From the NCBI GenBank assembly GCA_023313575.1, contig JAJTTP010000001.1, forward strand, positions 5,456,001-5,520,000: a DNA stretch of 64,000 nt, written 5' to 3'. A program made the translations under genes and the position numbers. Source of the stretch: Eutypella sp. D-1 (Eukaryota; Ascomycota; Sordariomycetes; Xylariales; Diatrypaceae). This document shows, one piece after another, positions 1 through 10,261 of this stretch. Position 1 is the stretch's first letter. Each line of letters opens with the position of its first letter. The notes under the pieces are model-generated. The model was not told where the DNA came from and made no database searches. It saw nothing but the letters and a program-made list of their open reading frames with translations.

Positions 1-681
1 GACCGTGATTTCAAAGACATCCCGAACAAGCCAGTCACAGTTATGGCCAGCATTGGCGGCTACCCGGGCGACCCCGCCAAACTACCCCCGCTCCAGTACT
101 TCGGCATAACCACTTTCACGGTAAACACGTACTCGCGCGGGCACGTGCATGTCACGGGGCCGAACCCAGGCGATAAGCTTGACTTCGCATCGGGAATTTT
201 CTCGGATCCAGGGGGCGTTGATCTGCAGATGCAGAAGTGGACGTACAAGAAGCAGCGGCAGATCGCGCGGCGCATGACCACATTTCGGGGCGAGCTACCC
301 GTCAGCCACCCGCCGTTCGACCCGGGTTCCCCAGCGGCGCTCAGTGGCGTCGATAGGGACGAGGGCCTTGACGGTCCGCCGCCTCCCGACGCGCCCGATA
401 TCGAGTATTCGGCTGAAGACGACGCCGTGCTTGAGGAATGGCTGCGCGCTAATATCGGTATGGCCTGGCACCCGCTCGGTGCTTGCCGGATGGCGCCGCG
501 CGACGCTGGCGGTGTCGTCGGTCCGGACCTGAACGTCCACGGCGTCGGGGCCCTCAAAGTCGCTGACCTGAGCATCGTCCCCGGCAGCGTGTCGGGAAAC
601 ACCATGAACACAGCATGCGCCATTGGCGAGAAGGCTGCTGCCATAATAATGAGCGAGCTGGGATTAGTCGGAGCTGATTAG
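1..681 (+). CDS. GMC oxidoreductase, alcohol oxidase type (C-terminal part)
   Basis: The reading frame is open from base 1 and stops at 681, so only the last 226 residues are seen and the start lies outside the window. The C-terminus has the GMC family end signature: a WHPLGACRM segment carrying the active-site His, then GVGALKVADLSIVP and NTMNTACAIGEKAA, which form the closing part of the FAD domain. The wording of this block is closest to alcohol/methanol oxidases rather than glucose oxidases, but substrate cannot be assigned. Members oxidise alcohols with FAD and O2 and produce H2O2. The final residues (SELGLVGAD) show no obvious SKL-type peroxisomal signal. Family assignment is firm; the subfamily is inference. 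Confidence 0.88.
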   Translation, partial: DRDFKDIPNKPVTVMASIGGYPGDPAKLPPLQYFGITTFTVNTYSRGHVHVTGPNPGDKLDFASGIFSDPGGVDLQMQKWTYKKQRQIARRMTTFRGELPVSHPPFDPGSPAALSGVDRDEGLDGPPPPDAPDIEYSAEDDAVLEEWLRANIGMAWHPLGACRMAPRDAGGVVGPDLNVHGVGALKVADLSIVPGSVSGNTMNTACAIGEKAAAIIMSELGLVGAD

Positions 682-1757
682 CCGCTTGCTAGCGGCGGAC
701 GCTACTATCGCTGTTGTCTACATTTTGGTTCCTGCTGGTAATCGGGTGCCGGTGGAATTTGTGGGCGAAGAGTGTTGAGTTGCTCTGCATTTTCAATGCG
801 CCGCTTATACTTCCTTTCATCTAGAGGGGTAGGAAACAGGAATGGGGAATATTATAGACCGGCCCTCGGAAGAACATGAATTGCTTCTCGATTAGGTAGC
901 GCCACCGCTTGGGCCCTGCCTGCCTTCGATAGCTTAGACGGGATATTATATGTTTTGAACAGGGGGGTTTCAAGAGATAGCATAACGGATGAACTTATTT
1001 CCAAGGGTCTGTCGTTGGATGTCCTTCTTCTAGGTAGGCAATCGCCACATATTCGCAAACAACTGTAGAACGCCCATCTGAAATGCGAAATGACCAGGAG
1101 GGTTACTGACTGGACATAGATGATGTTGTATTCTTGGTACTAGAAACCCTCCTGCCCCTCTCCGGCCTCCACTCGAACGCTAGCCCTTGAAATTTATCTT
1201 GGATTTTAAGAGATAGATGTAGTAGTATATACCTACTATGGGCCCAGAAAGGGACTGTGGGGGTGATTGAGACTCAGAGCAAGCTGGTGAGAGGGTATGG
1301 TGCAAAGGTGGGGAAATGCACCTGAATGGGGAATCGTCCAGAATGGTTCGGAGACTGAATGTACCATATAAACCGTTAAAATAATCCTGTTCAATTGACT
1401 ATATCACTACCCCTTTCATAGGGGCACGGTAGCCAAGTGAGATAAGCTCACGCTAGGCAGCCTTCTACATAAACCACCTGCACCTCAAGTGGTGAGACTA
1501 GCCAGACAGCCTTATGCCTTGCATATCCTTTTGTTAGTTGGTGGTTAGTAAATTATCTGGATAAAACAGGAGATGGTGCCATGGTTACGTATATATTTTG
1601 AAGGAGAGCCCTAATAACATAAACCACAGGAGCTGCCTACCCCGCTCTTGAATCCAATATCTCGGTTCCCTCTCCTCGCCCGGTTTCAGGAGCCAACATC
1701 ATCACCGGCAAATCGAATAAAACGAACATCCCCATCTGCCTCAAGCTTCATATCAGA
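682..1757. other. Intergenic, no gene seen
   Basis: About 1.1 kb between the GMC gene and the first GST. Only short, unconvincing reading frames occur. It presumably holds the GMC 3' UTR and the GST promoter. No tRNA B-box or repeat was recognised. Confidence 0.6.
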
Positions 1758-2618
1758 ATGGCTGCTCCCTACGAACTCATCTACTACACGGGCGTTCCAG
1801 GCCGTGGAGAGCACGTCCGGTTGATCCTCGAGGAGGCAGGTGCCCCGTACCAGGACACCCAGTTCCTGTCTTTCGACGAAGCCCGGAGAAATGTGACCAA
1901 CTGGCTCGCGGGCGGCGGACATGGGAACCCGCCCTACTTCGCCCCGCCCCTCTTCAAGCACGGCGATCTCGTCATCTCCCAGACCCCCAACATCCTCCTA
2001 TATCTCGGTCCTAAGCTCGGGCTTGCGGGGTCGCAGGAGAACGATCTCTATCGGGTGAACGCCCTCGCTTCCACCGCGCTGGACCTTCTGTGCAATGAGG
2101 TCCACGATACCCACCACCCCATCGCCGTCATGATGTCTTACGAGGACCAGAAGGAGGAGAGCAAAAGGCGTAGTGAGTATTGGGTTCACAATCGCCTGCC
2201 TTCTGTTCTCGCGTACTGGCAGAGGGTGCTGGAGAACGATGAACGCGCACCGGGTCCCTGGCTATTGGGGGACACGTTCACATACGCCGATTTGGTGTTG
2301 TTCCAGGTATGCGCCCCCCCTCCCCCCCAAAAAACCATGAAATCTCAAGTCGGTCCTATTCTTGAGATCCCCTCCCCTGCCTCACTGTTAGCCCAAGCTG
2401 ATCACTTGGAATAGTGCCTCGATGGTACCCACTACGCTTTCCCCAAGGCAATGAAGCAGGCTAGAGGAAGTGGCAAGTATGCTAATGTTTTCAAGCACTG
2501 GGAAGATGTCCGGGAGCGGCCAAACATAGCCGCGTACCTCGCCAGTAACAGAAGACAGAAATACCAGGACTGGGGTATCTACCGACACTACGAGGACAAC
2601 GACATGGTTTCTGAATAG
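1758..2618 (+). CDS. Glutathione S-transferase (two exons)
   Basis: Exons 1758-2306 and 2415-2618 with a 108-bp intron (donor GTATGC, acceptor ATAG) in phase 0 give 250 residues. Without splicing the frame would run to a false stop exactly at the acceptor TAG. The N-terminal thioredoxin-fold domain begins YELIYYTGVPGRGEHVRLIL, with the Tyr and the GRGE turn of sigma/alpha-like GSTs; TPNILLYLG is the glutathione-binding cis-Pro/SNAIL-like segment (here SQTPN). The C-terminal helical domain contains GPWLLGDTFTYADLVLFQ and continues across the splice as CLDGTHYAFPKAM. The likely role is cytosolic glutathione conjugation or peroxide detoxification. Nothing nearby specifies a substrate. Confidence 0.9.
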
Positions 2619-2987
2619 TCCCAACTGTTGCCCGACCGGGTGAAGAGATCATTCACGCTGTCCAGAGAATAAATACCTACAGAGTAGCAGTGCAGTCCGG
2701 AATAAGGGAGGTCTAGGTCAAAATAGTGGCAGCTGGACGGCATATAGGCTTCACTAATACACGTTAATTCGTATAGAAGCGGTCAGACATCGAAATGTCT
2801 TGTTATAAAAGGCCATGAACGGATCATGGCGACATCTCAACTGAACTCATACTCATACGGAAGCGCCTCGAGTGAGCCGGGCTCGGAAGACTGGAAGGCC
2901 ACGGTGAGGGGTTGCGAGTTTCTTGCATCGCACGTGTCCTATCCGTGGGATAGGCTGTCTAGCCATCGTAACAGGATTTGCTCTTAT
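2619..2987. other. Short convergent intergenic region
   Basis: 369 bp between the 3' ends of the GST (plus) and the F-box gene (minus). An AATAAA-like stretch (gagaataaatacc) occurs about 50 bp after the GST stop and could be its polyadenylation signal. Nothing else was seen. Confidence 0.5.
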
Positions 2988-4079
2988 TCAATGATCAGCC
3001 TGTCTTGCGTCAGACGGGAGACTTGCTAACTCCTGTGCTCCAGTACATATGAGGACATGCTTTTTCAGCCCAGACCTTGACCAATCCCGCAACTCCTCCC
3101 TATGGCGCACCTCAAGCTCTTTCTCTTCCTCTGGTGACCTGCCGATGTAATCCATACCATGACTATAATTCGAGACTTGGCTAATCTGACCCCTTCTGAA
3201 TCTACACCCTTCACACCAGTACCCGGGGTCAATTGTTTGATCGCGCCGCAAGTGAGGGAATCTCATCGAAGCACTACCCCAGCACGCACTTCTCGGAGGG
3301 GGAAGCGGGTCGTCAGTATTCCACTCCAGAAGTTTATCGCCTGCCTCGGCCCACCAACTATATTGATTCAGATTCTTCCCCATCTTTCCTGATTGCAGGA
3401 CCCAGTTTGTCATTGCTTGCTGTGAACCATGAATTGTTAGGCCGAGCTCCCGTGCGAGCCTGACGCTGACCAGCTTTCTACGACGTCCACGCAGCTTTCC
3501 GATCTTGACTGACATCATGCCAGGAAGCCGGTGTGTCTCTTTCTGCGGTATTCCGTAGATATCTTGGGCTTCTTTAGCCGGTAGCACCCAGAAACGCATA
3601 TTGCGATGCAGGCAGTTGAGGCACGCACGCTCACATGTCGGCAGGAAAAGGAATGCCCCAAACCGATGACAGGATACACAATCCCCTGATGACATTGCAG
3701 AATAGAGGTCCAGCACACTGTGATAGCTGGCCAAGTTTGTTTTCCCGAGGACAATCAGAGTTGGAGATGCATGCTTCAACATATTCCGATATATGAACAT
3801 TGACTCTACCATCTCCTTTGCGCGGAAGGATGTTACCATGAATCGGCAGAGGCTTCGCAGATCAAGATGCTGCAGTATCAGGATGAGCGTCTCATTCGAG
3901 AGTCTGTCGAGGTCTCCAGCTGAAGATGAAGGCTTGCGGGATAAGCTGATACTATTGACCACGCCTGTCTCTTCAATCATGCAGTTCCAAACGTCTGGCG
4001 AGTTGCGGGACAGACGACTCATTACCTCATCCTCTGTCCAGTCCTGCAGGGCTGGGATAGTAGGAGACCCAGATGCCAT
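2988..4079 (-). CDS. F-box protein
   Basis: Single-exon gene of 363 residues. Residues about 57-100 form an F-box (LSNETLILILQHLDLRSLCR), the Skp1-binding module of SCF ubiquitin ligases. It is followed by a cysteine-rich stretch (CVSC near residue 134, then CERACLNC) and a later WCEGC pair, an arrangement common in a large fungal F-box family and possibly metal-binding. A basic patch KLRGRRRK lies in the middle. The role is inferred as a substrate adaptor; the substrate is unknown. The next upstream gene in its own orientation is far away, so it is transcribed alone. Confidence 0.8.
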   Translation of the reverse strand: MASGSPTIPALQDWTEDEVMSRLSRNSPDVWNCMIEETGVVNSISLSRKPSSSAGDLDRLSNETLILILQHLDLRSLCRFMVTSFRAKEMVESMFIYRNMLKHASPTLIVLGKTNLASYHSVLDLYSAMSSGDCVSCHRFGAFLFLPTCERACLNCLHRNMRFWVLPAKEAQDIYGIPQKETHRLPGMMSVKIGKLRGRRRKLVSVRLARELGLTIHGSQQAMTNWVLQSGKMGKNLNQYSWWAEAGDKLLEWNTDDPLPPPRSACWGSASMRFPHLRRDQTIDPGYWCEGCRFRRGQISQVSNYSHGMDYIGRSPEEEKELEVRHREELRDWSRSGLKKHVLICTGAQELASLPSDARQADH

Positions 4080-7000
4080 TAAGTTGACTTATACGCGCTG
4101 ATTGCAGAGAGAATGAGCTTCTTGTAAGCGGGTATCATTTGTTTGCTTGCGCGTCATGCGTTTGGATGTGACGCCGTCAAGGGGGGTCGGGGACGGATTT
4201 GGCGGACAAGACCCACGACGCTTTGGCTCTGGCCAGTTTCTAAGTAGCCCGCCACCGTAAGCTGAAGAGATGACCAACCACATGCATATATATTAATTTG
4301 GGCTACAACATGATTTCTGGCGTGTTTGCGGAGGAAGAGTGCGGTTTTATTCCAGCGTTAGCGCGAAAGCTGAAGACAGCAAATGGCACTAATGAGATTT
4401 TGTTTTCAGCTGAATCGTCGCCTGCTCAGTTAGCGTCTGTATGCTATATAGACCACTATCCGACTATTGGCAGACCATCGAGACATTAGTCTTTGTAACG
4501 ATGTGAAATCCTCGCCTCAGTTGGTCCCTAACGATCATATCAACCAAAGGATGGCGATTATAGAGTATCAAGGGTCGATAACGCTTCACATAAGACTTCG
4601 ATAGCCTCTATGATGCTTTGCAATCGGCCGGTCAGTGCGCTGCGAGCCGCCGAGGAGCAATATGACGGGGTGTGGAGTGTCCGCGCCTCCGTTCTAGGCT
4701 CCGCGCGCGTTGTGGTCGGCATATGCTAATTAAGTAAATGACGCTTCCCCCGCTGAGAGGGATGTCCTCAAAGCCGACTACATCTCGCTTGCGCACGCAG
4801 AGAATATGAAAAAGTCTAATGCCGCCGACCACACTACTAACGCTACCCTCAACGGCACGGTCTATATGCTACCTGTCGATTCTAAGAGCCGGGGTTTATA
4901 TGGCGGTACCCTGTTTCCTCACTGCTGGTGTCCTTAGGACAGCAGCCTAGGAGTACGATACTATCATGTTCAGACGATCGCAGTAATAGATATGGCGGAA
5001 ATTGATATATTACCATAAAGAGATAAGGATCACTAGCTATGAACTTGAGGTTTCTCTCTACCTATATATGTAGTTGATCACAGGACCTAACATCCCTCTG
5101 GCTCTACTGTGTCCGAACTGCCCCTGAATAGCAGCCCCACTTCAAGAGTTTCAACTCAACGTGACAGATACATCGATAACAATTCTCCTCTATGGATTGT
5201 AAATAGATAAATCGTAGATATATTAAAGCAGAAGTGAGGAGTCCGCCTTTAGTGCAGTCGGCTCTCCAAATATCGGCTGCGTTCAAGATTGAGTTTGTCG
5301 TGATCCGCCTAGGATGCGGTTTTGTTTTGGGCAATGAAGCATGCGCAAATGACATATATGACGTTCTGAAAACCTTGAGATTCTACCTTACCTCAGGTAA
5401 TTGACTCTCTGTTTTCGCATAGCCAGTATTAATGAAGCAGTGAGCAGAGAGCCTATTTACCATCTATGAGGTAGCCACGTCGATTATAAAGGGGGCGACA
5501 CGTACGCTTCGCTTGGTGATATAATCAGTCGGGGGGGGTATATGTGGATGGTCCTTCCTGTCATGCTCTAAGACGAATTGAAGAGTTTGCCAAGTGCTAC
5601 CCATACAACACAACATAATATAAGTGACTCTGGCCTTGCCACAAGAAGGAGATTCCGAGCTGATACAAGAGTGAACATGAGATGCTAGATCTTATCGTTC
5701 CCCTTTTCTTCCACCTTCATCTCCCTCTCATTCCCTCGTTCATCCCCGGTGTCTTGTCTTCCCCAAGTCTCTCATCCGTCCCCATCCTTTCCAAAGCCCC
5801 TCACGATCCCATTCCTCAGTGAGACTCAGAAGTAGGTGGGTATTCATCATTGTCTCGGAACATGGCCCTGGCAATCACGACATTCTAGTGCATTAGTCTT
5901 TTCAATGGCAATGCTCTACCCAGCCGGGGCCAGAGTAACTATCTTGGTTTGGTGGATGGGATTAGTGCTATATCCCAGAACCCATGGCGATCCGGCCTAT
6001 TCCATATATTTTTCATCCCCCGTTGCGTGTGTTGGCATATTCAGTGGGTCCTGCAGTTATGTTACCACCCATAGAGGCTCAGGTCTGTCGGACTGATGCT
6101 TCTTGCATATGAATCAGCGATTCGAGTACGCGCCACCATCTCCGAACATGTTCATCACTGCCTCTCAGATCAGAAGAGCATTTGTATATACCTAGCAATA
6201 AAGTAGAATAGCGAAGTGATGGATAGGGTTGAAAGATGGAACGATATAAAGGAGCTGGTTATAAATCTGAAAATGGATCTTATATGAATTCGCTTCCCGA
6301 GGCGCAATACTCATGAACAGCAATAGATACCTAGGTGGTTAGTGGCCTAGAATAGCCGCATGTATCTATCGTTATATGGGAAGAATACGCCGTTTTGTAT
6401 GATATCATACACTTGTAGGGGTTTAACAATCAAAATCGAGTAGGAAGGTAGGCATCCTCTCTGGTAGACAGTCGAGGTAGGGTGTGGATAGGTCCTTCTG
6501 GCTTTTCCAAGATAGTTGAGAGAGAAGAAAGAGAATAGCTCCAGCAAGAAAACCTACCAGACGCTGTACTCTTATCTACGCCTTAAAGGTTAGATGTCGA
6601 CACCTTTGAAAGTTAAGGTTGGGAGTAACCTTAATGCAGGGTGAGACTTTACAGATCCTCAGGCTGTCCTGACCAGTCACTTGTTATAGAGATTAAGAAA
6701 ATTCTTCACAGTTCTTACTACAAATAACAGTTGGGTAGAATGAATGAATTCACTGTCTTACTGGACAAGGGCATACACTTAAGGAATAAAAGGGGCTAAA
6801 AGGGGTTATAGCTGCTAACCCCCAAGTTAGAATGTACTTAGTACATACCTAGGTACCTAGTACACATAGTGGGGCCCGATAGAGGATTGTTGCCCCACTC
6901 TTCGACTTGATAAACATAAACTGCGGGAAGGAGCGTAGCTAGTTAGTTATGACCAAGGATTTGGTAAAGAGGCAGGAAGGGAAAAAAAAATTAAATGAAA

Positions 7001-7274
7001 ATACTTAGGTAAAAGCATCATGTACGAAGTAACCGCAAAACATGATCAGATCACCAAAACATCCACTAAGCCCATCATGACGATTAAACCAAATACTCAA
7101 TGCTTTCCATCAATTAAATAATAGCATTCGCATTATTCTAGAGTCATCTCAAGTTTGTGTCTTTCATCATCATTTTTTAATGGTAGAACCCTTGCAAACA
7201 TCCTCCAAACATCCATCATTCCCTCAAACACCAAGAAGGCCATCCATTAATCACTACGCCGCTCGCTCTCAACC
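4080..7274. other. Gene-poor stretch, about 3.2 kb
   Basis: No frame longer than about 90 codons and none with recognisable content. The composition is visibly more A+T-rich than the flanks, with many TA steps (for example 5000-5250 and 6170-6600). The 12-bp palindrome CTAGGTACCTAG is near its right part. No transposase or reverse-transcriptase motif could be read in any frame. It also holds the promoter of the gene at 7275. Confidence 0.55.
6849..6860. repeat. Perfect 12-bp palindrome CTAGGTACCTAG
   Basis: The sequence equals its own reverse complement and is embedded in a longer TAC/CTAG-rich tract (about 6836-6868). Related TAGGTA/TACCTA motifs recur elsewhere in the window. Confidence 0.7.
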
Positions 7275-9230
7275 ATGCCCGGCGCAACTCCAGTCGAGCC
7301 GCCAGCGTCGCAACCGCCCGCTTCCGATCAGCGCAATGTCTCTAAGAATAAGAAGATAGAGCAGAATGCCGGGTTTCAAGGCGTCACCGGCAGCTCCAAA
7401 CTCAAACTCCGGAAACCCCTGTCGCGGCAGGCCCGCCGCATCGTCAAGAAGAAGACCGAGAAATTGATCAGGAAGAGAAACGAGCTCGACGAGCAGCTCC
7501 TGCGCGAGGTGCAGCGGAAGAACGTGACCCCGAAAGACTGGCTTCCGAGGGATAAGCTGCTGCGGAGACAGACACAGCTTGAGAAGCGGGAGGAACGACA
7601 CATCCAACGACGAACGCGCAAGCTCGCCGAACTCGAGAGGCTCTACAGGTGGGATCCTTCTCCTGATCGCGCTACGGATTACGACCTGGTCCGCTACCTT
7701 CTTTGGAAGTTCAAGAGACATCTTGGACCCCTTATGGATCACCACGGCAAGAGGGGCGACATCGGCGAGGATGCGTCTTCTTCGGAAAGCGAGTCTGAGG
7801 ACGGATGGGACGACCCATCTGGTGAAGATGAGGGGGATGAAAAGTCTGGTACCGCACGCAAAAATAGAACTAGCAAAAAGAGCAAGAAGAGGAAGCGCGA
7901 AGAGTCTCTAAATGGCTCTACGTCAAAGGAACATAAAAGACCGGGCTCTACGAGCGAGGGAGGTGCTCTACCGACGCCCACAAAGGGAAAGAAGGCGAAA
8001 AAAGATGGCAAGAGGAACAACACCAGTAGTGATCAGACGAAAGCGAATCTGAGGCAGGCCGGTGATGATTAGAAAACGACATCGACCCTGGACTCCGTGC
8101 CACTCATCTCCCTAGACGGCAACGTCAATAGCGAAGCTGAAGAGATGAATTCCACCGAGGGTGATTCCGAGGATGATTCCAAGGATGATTCCGAGGGTGA
8201 TTCCGAGGGTGATTCGAAGGGGCCAGATAATGCTATGCTCTATAAGATGGCAGCAGCAGGCTATGAGCTTCTTGATGGTTATGGTGCTCTCGATGCTTTA
8301 GAGACATCGACTAAGGCTGATCCGATGGCTGAGAAACTGGAGCAACAACGCCGGATGCATGAGATAGTCAAAGACCATGACCATGTGCTTGACCGCTATG
8401 TCTACGATAGACTTCCTCCGAGGCGCATGGCCGCAAAGGTTTCAAGCCGCGATGATGAATTCCTCATGTCCGGGGGACTTGGACCCCATACCGCTGCCGG
8501 CACGTCGAGTAATACCGACTCATCAAAAATACTCCCGAATCGCGGGAGTTCCCGAAAAAGAAAGCAAAGGCGCGCCCGCAACAGTTTGGATATGACTCCC
8601 CTTATCAACTCAGACGGATACATTATCCATCAGCGCGTGCGCGAGCTTCAGGCAGACGCGGGTAACGGATCCATTATACATCAGCGTGTGCGCGGGCTTC
8701 AAGCAGATGCGGACGTGTCGACTTCTACCAGAGGGAGTGACGGGCTGTTGCATACCAACGGTTCATCAGGGATACAAAAGGGCATGACTATCGAGCCAGT
8801 CGTGCCGGCCTCGCCAACATTGCAAACGAAGCAAGCGCAGCGACTCGACGCGGGGAGGTCCAGGCCTGTCCGTATCCCACCACCGCCCCGTCCTACCCTC
8901 ACGCCGAAGCGAATTCCGAAAGTCACCCCGACGTTCCCACCCTTCGTCCCCAAACAGACAGATCAGGCCGAATCGCCCTCCCCGAAAAGCTTTACGCCAG
9001 TACTGGCGCCCACAATCTCTGAGCTATTGGAAAAGGCGAAGTCGCCCCCTTCTAGCAGACAGCCATCACCATTACCATTACCATTACCACCACCTATAAT
9101 TCGCAAGGAGACTCCCATTCCGGCACCGCAGCCCTGGAAAGATCTCCTCCCGCAACCGGCATATCCTCGATCAGCGTCTACGGCGTCGATTCCCCCGGCG
9201 ACACGTAAGGCGAAGCGCGTACAGCGATAG
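7275..9230 (+). CDS. Unrecognised low-complexity nuclear-type protein, interrupted by an in-frame TAG (probable intron)
   Basis: The first frame (7275-8069) and the second (8073-9227) are the same frame, separated only by the TAG at 8070-8072; the second half has no ATG near its beginning. An intron ending at CCTAG (8115) would remove the stop and keep the frame from either of two GT donors: 8026 (GTAGTG, 90 bp, giving 621 aa) or 8062 (GTGATG, 54 bp, giving 633 aa). Neither donor is a strong consensus. The N-terminal part is a basic coiled-coil-like region (repeated KKK/RKR, residues 40-125) followed by Ser/Glu/Asp stretches and Lys-rich NLS-like runs. The second part begins with an acidic DDSKDDSEGDSEGD run, has a tandem 15-residue duplication around IIHQRVRELQADA, and ends in Pro-rich sequence. 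I do not recognise the family. Composition suggests a nuclear or nucleolar protein; that is inference. Two genes or a broken gene remain possible. Confidence 0.55.
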
Positions 9231-10261
9231 GTATTCTTTCGAGATTGAACACCGCTTTAAATCACTGAGAGATTAACGCTATGCGCTCAGAGCCCACCTA
9301 GTTAGCATGCCACGAGCACATCAACAGATGGCTTAACTGTCTGGATCGATGGTTTTTGTATGGTTACATTTTGGTCAAACGTCTATTGTAAAGTTTAGAG
9401 ACATTACGATGTTAGAGAAGTACCGTTGTTTATTAGCTGGAGTTGCATCCTCTGTCGAGGCTGTTGGGAGGACAATTACTTGGTTCCTCGCTCTCTGAAT
9501 ACTCATTCGCTTTATTCATCAAAGTGACGCCGAGCCTCAAGATCACCGGGTGTTTGTTTAGTTATGTGCTATCTTGACCATGTGCCTCTCTCTCCCTTTA
9601 CGTAAACGTAAACAAGGTAATTTTCGATATGGTAAACACGAGTGACGTAGCCAACAATGCCACAACAACAGTACAGCTGCAGCGTGCAGCGTAAAGAGGC
9701 GACAAAAAAGTGTGGAAATCGGCGACGAATGCGCTGTCATAAACCCCGTCAAGTCCCCCCGTCTAGGCGCGCCCCCACACCCCCAGAATCCACGAGGTCG
9801 TCAGAACTTGGGTCCGGCTTGTGTGGAATTGTCCAATAGGATATCCTAGTATTGTAAGCCCGGTGGACCGGCGTGGGGATCGGGGGCACCAAACCCTCTG
9901 TGTCGGATGCAGTAAGTTTCTCCCGTAGTAGTGTATGTAGCTAGCAGCTAAACCGCCTAGAGCTAGGGCGCCCCCCAAGTGTTTAGTTAGCCCCAGGTAC
10001 ATACCTACCTACTTGTCCACCGGGTACTCGTAGCGGGTCAAATAGTCCCGAGCTCCCCCCCAAGGATTTTTTTTAAACAAGACCAACCACCTTTGCCAGC
10101 GTCGCCGTTTCGTGCATTCGTTTCCTTGTCATTTGTTATTTGAAGTGCTCTGTCCGTGTTTTGTTGGATTAGTCTTTCGTTCCCCCTCGTAAGCGTGATA
10201 GCGTACGAAAGAAGCATAGGAAGGGAAAAGAAAAGGAAAAGAAAAACATAGTTAAACCAAA
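9231..10261. other. Intergenic, no gene seen
   Basis: About 1 kb containing the terminator of the preceding gene and the promoter of the FMN dehydrogenase. Short ACATACCTACCTAC-type motifs occur near 9999-10012. Purine-rich sequence (aaaggaaaagaaaaac) lies just before the start codon. Confidence 0.5.

Noticed and set aside
1421..1503. tRNA-like stretch beginning ggggcacggtagccaagtg
   Set aside because: No B box (GGTTCRANNCC) and no acceptor-stem complement at a suitable distance.
5836..6096. 86-codon frame in the left gene-poor block
   Set aside because: No conserved motif and no signs of coding bias; length is within chance expectation.
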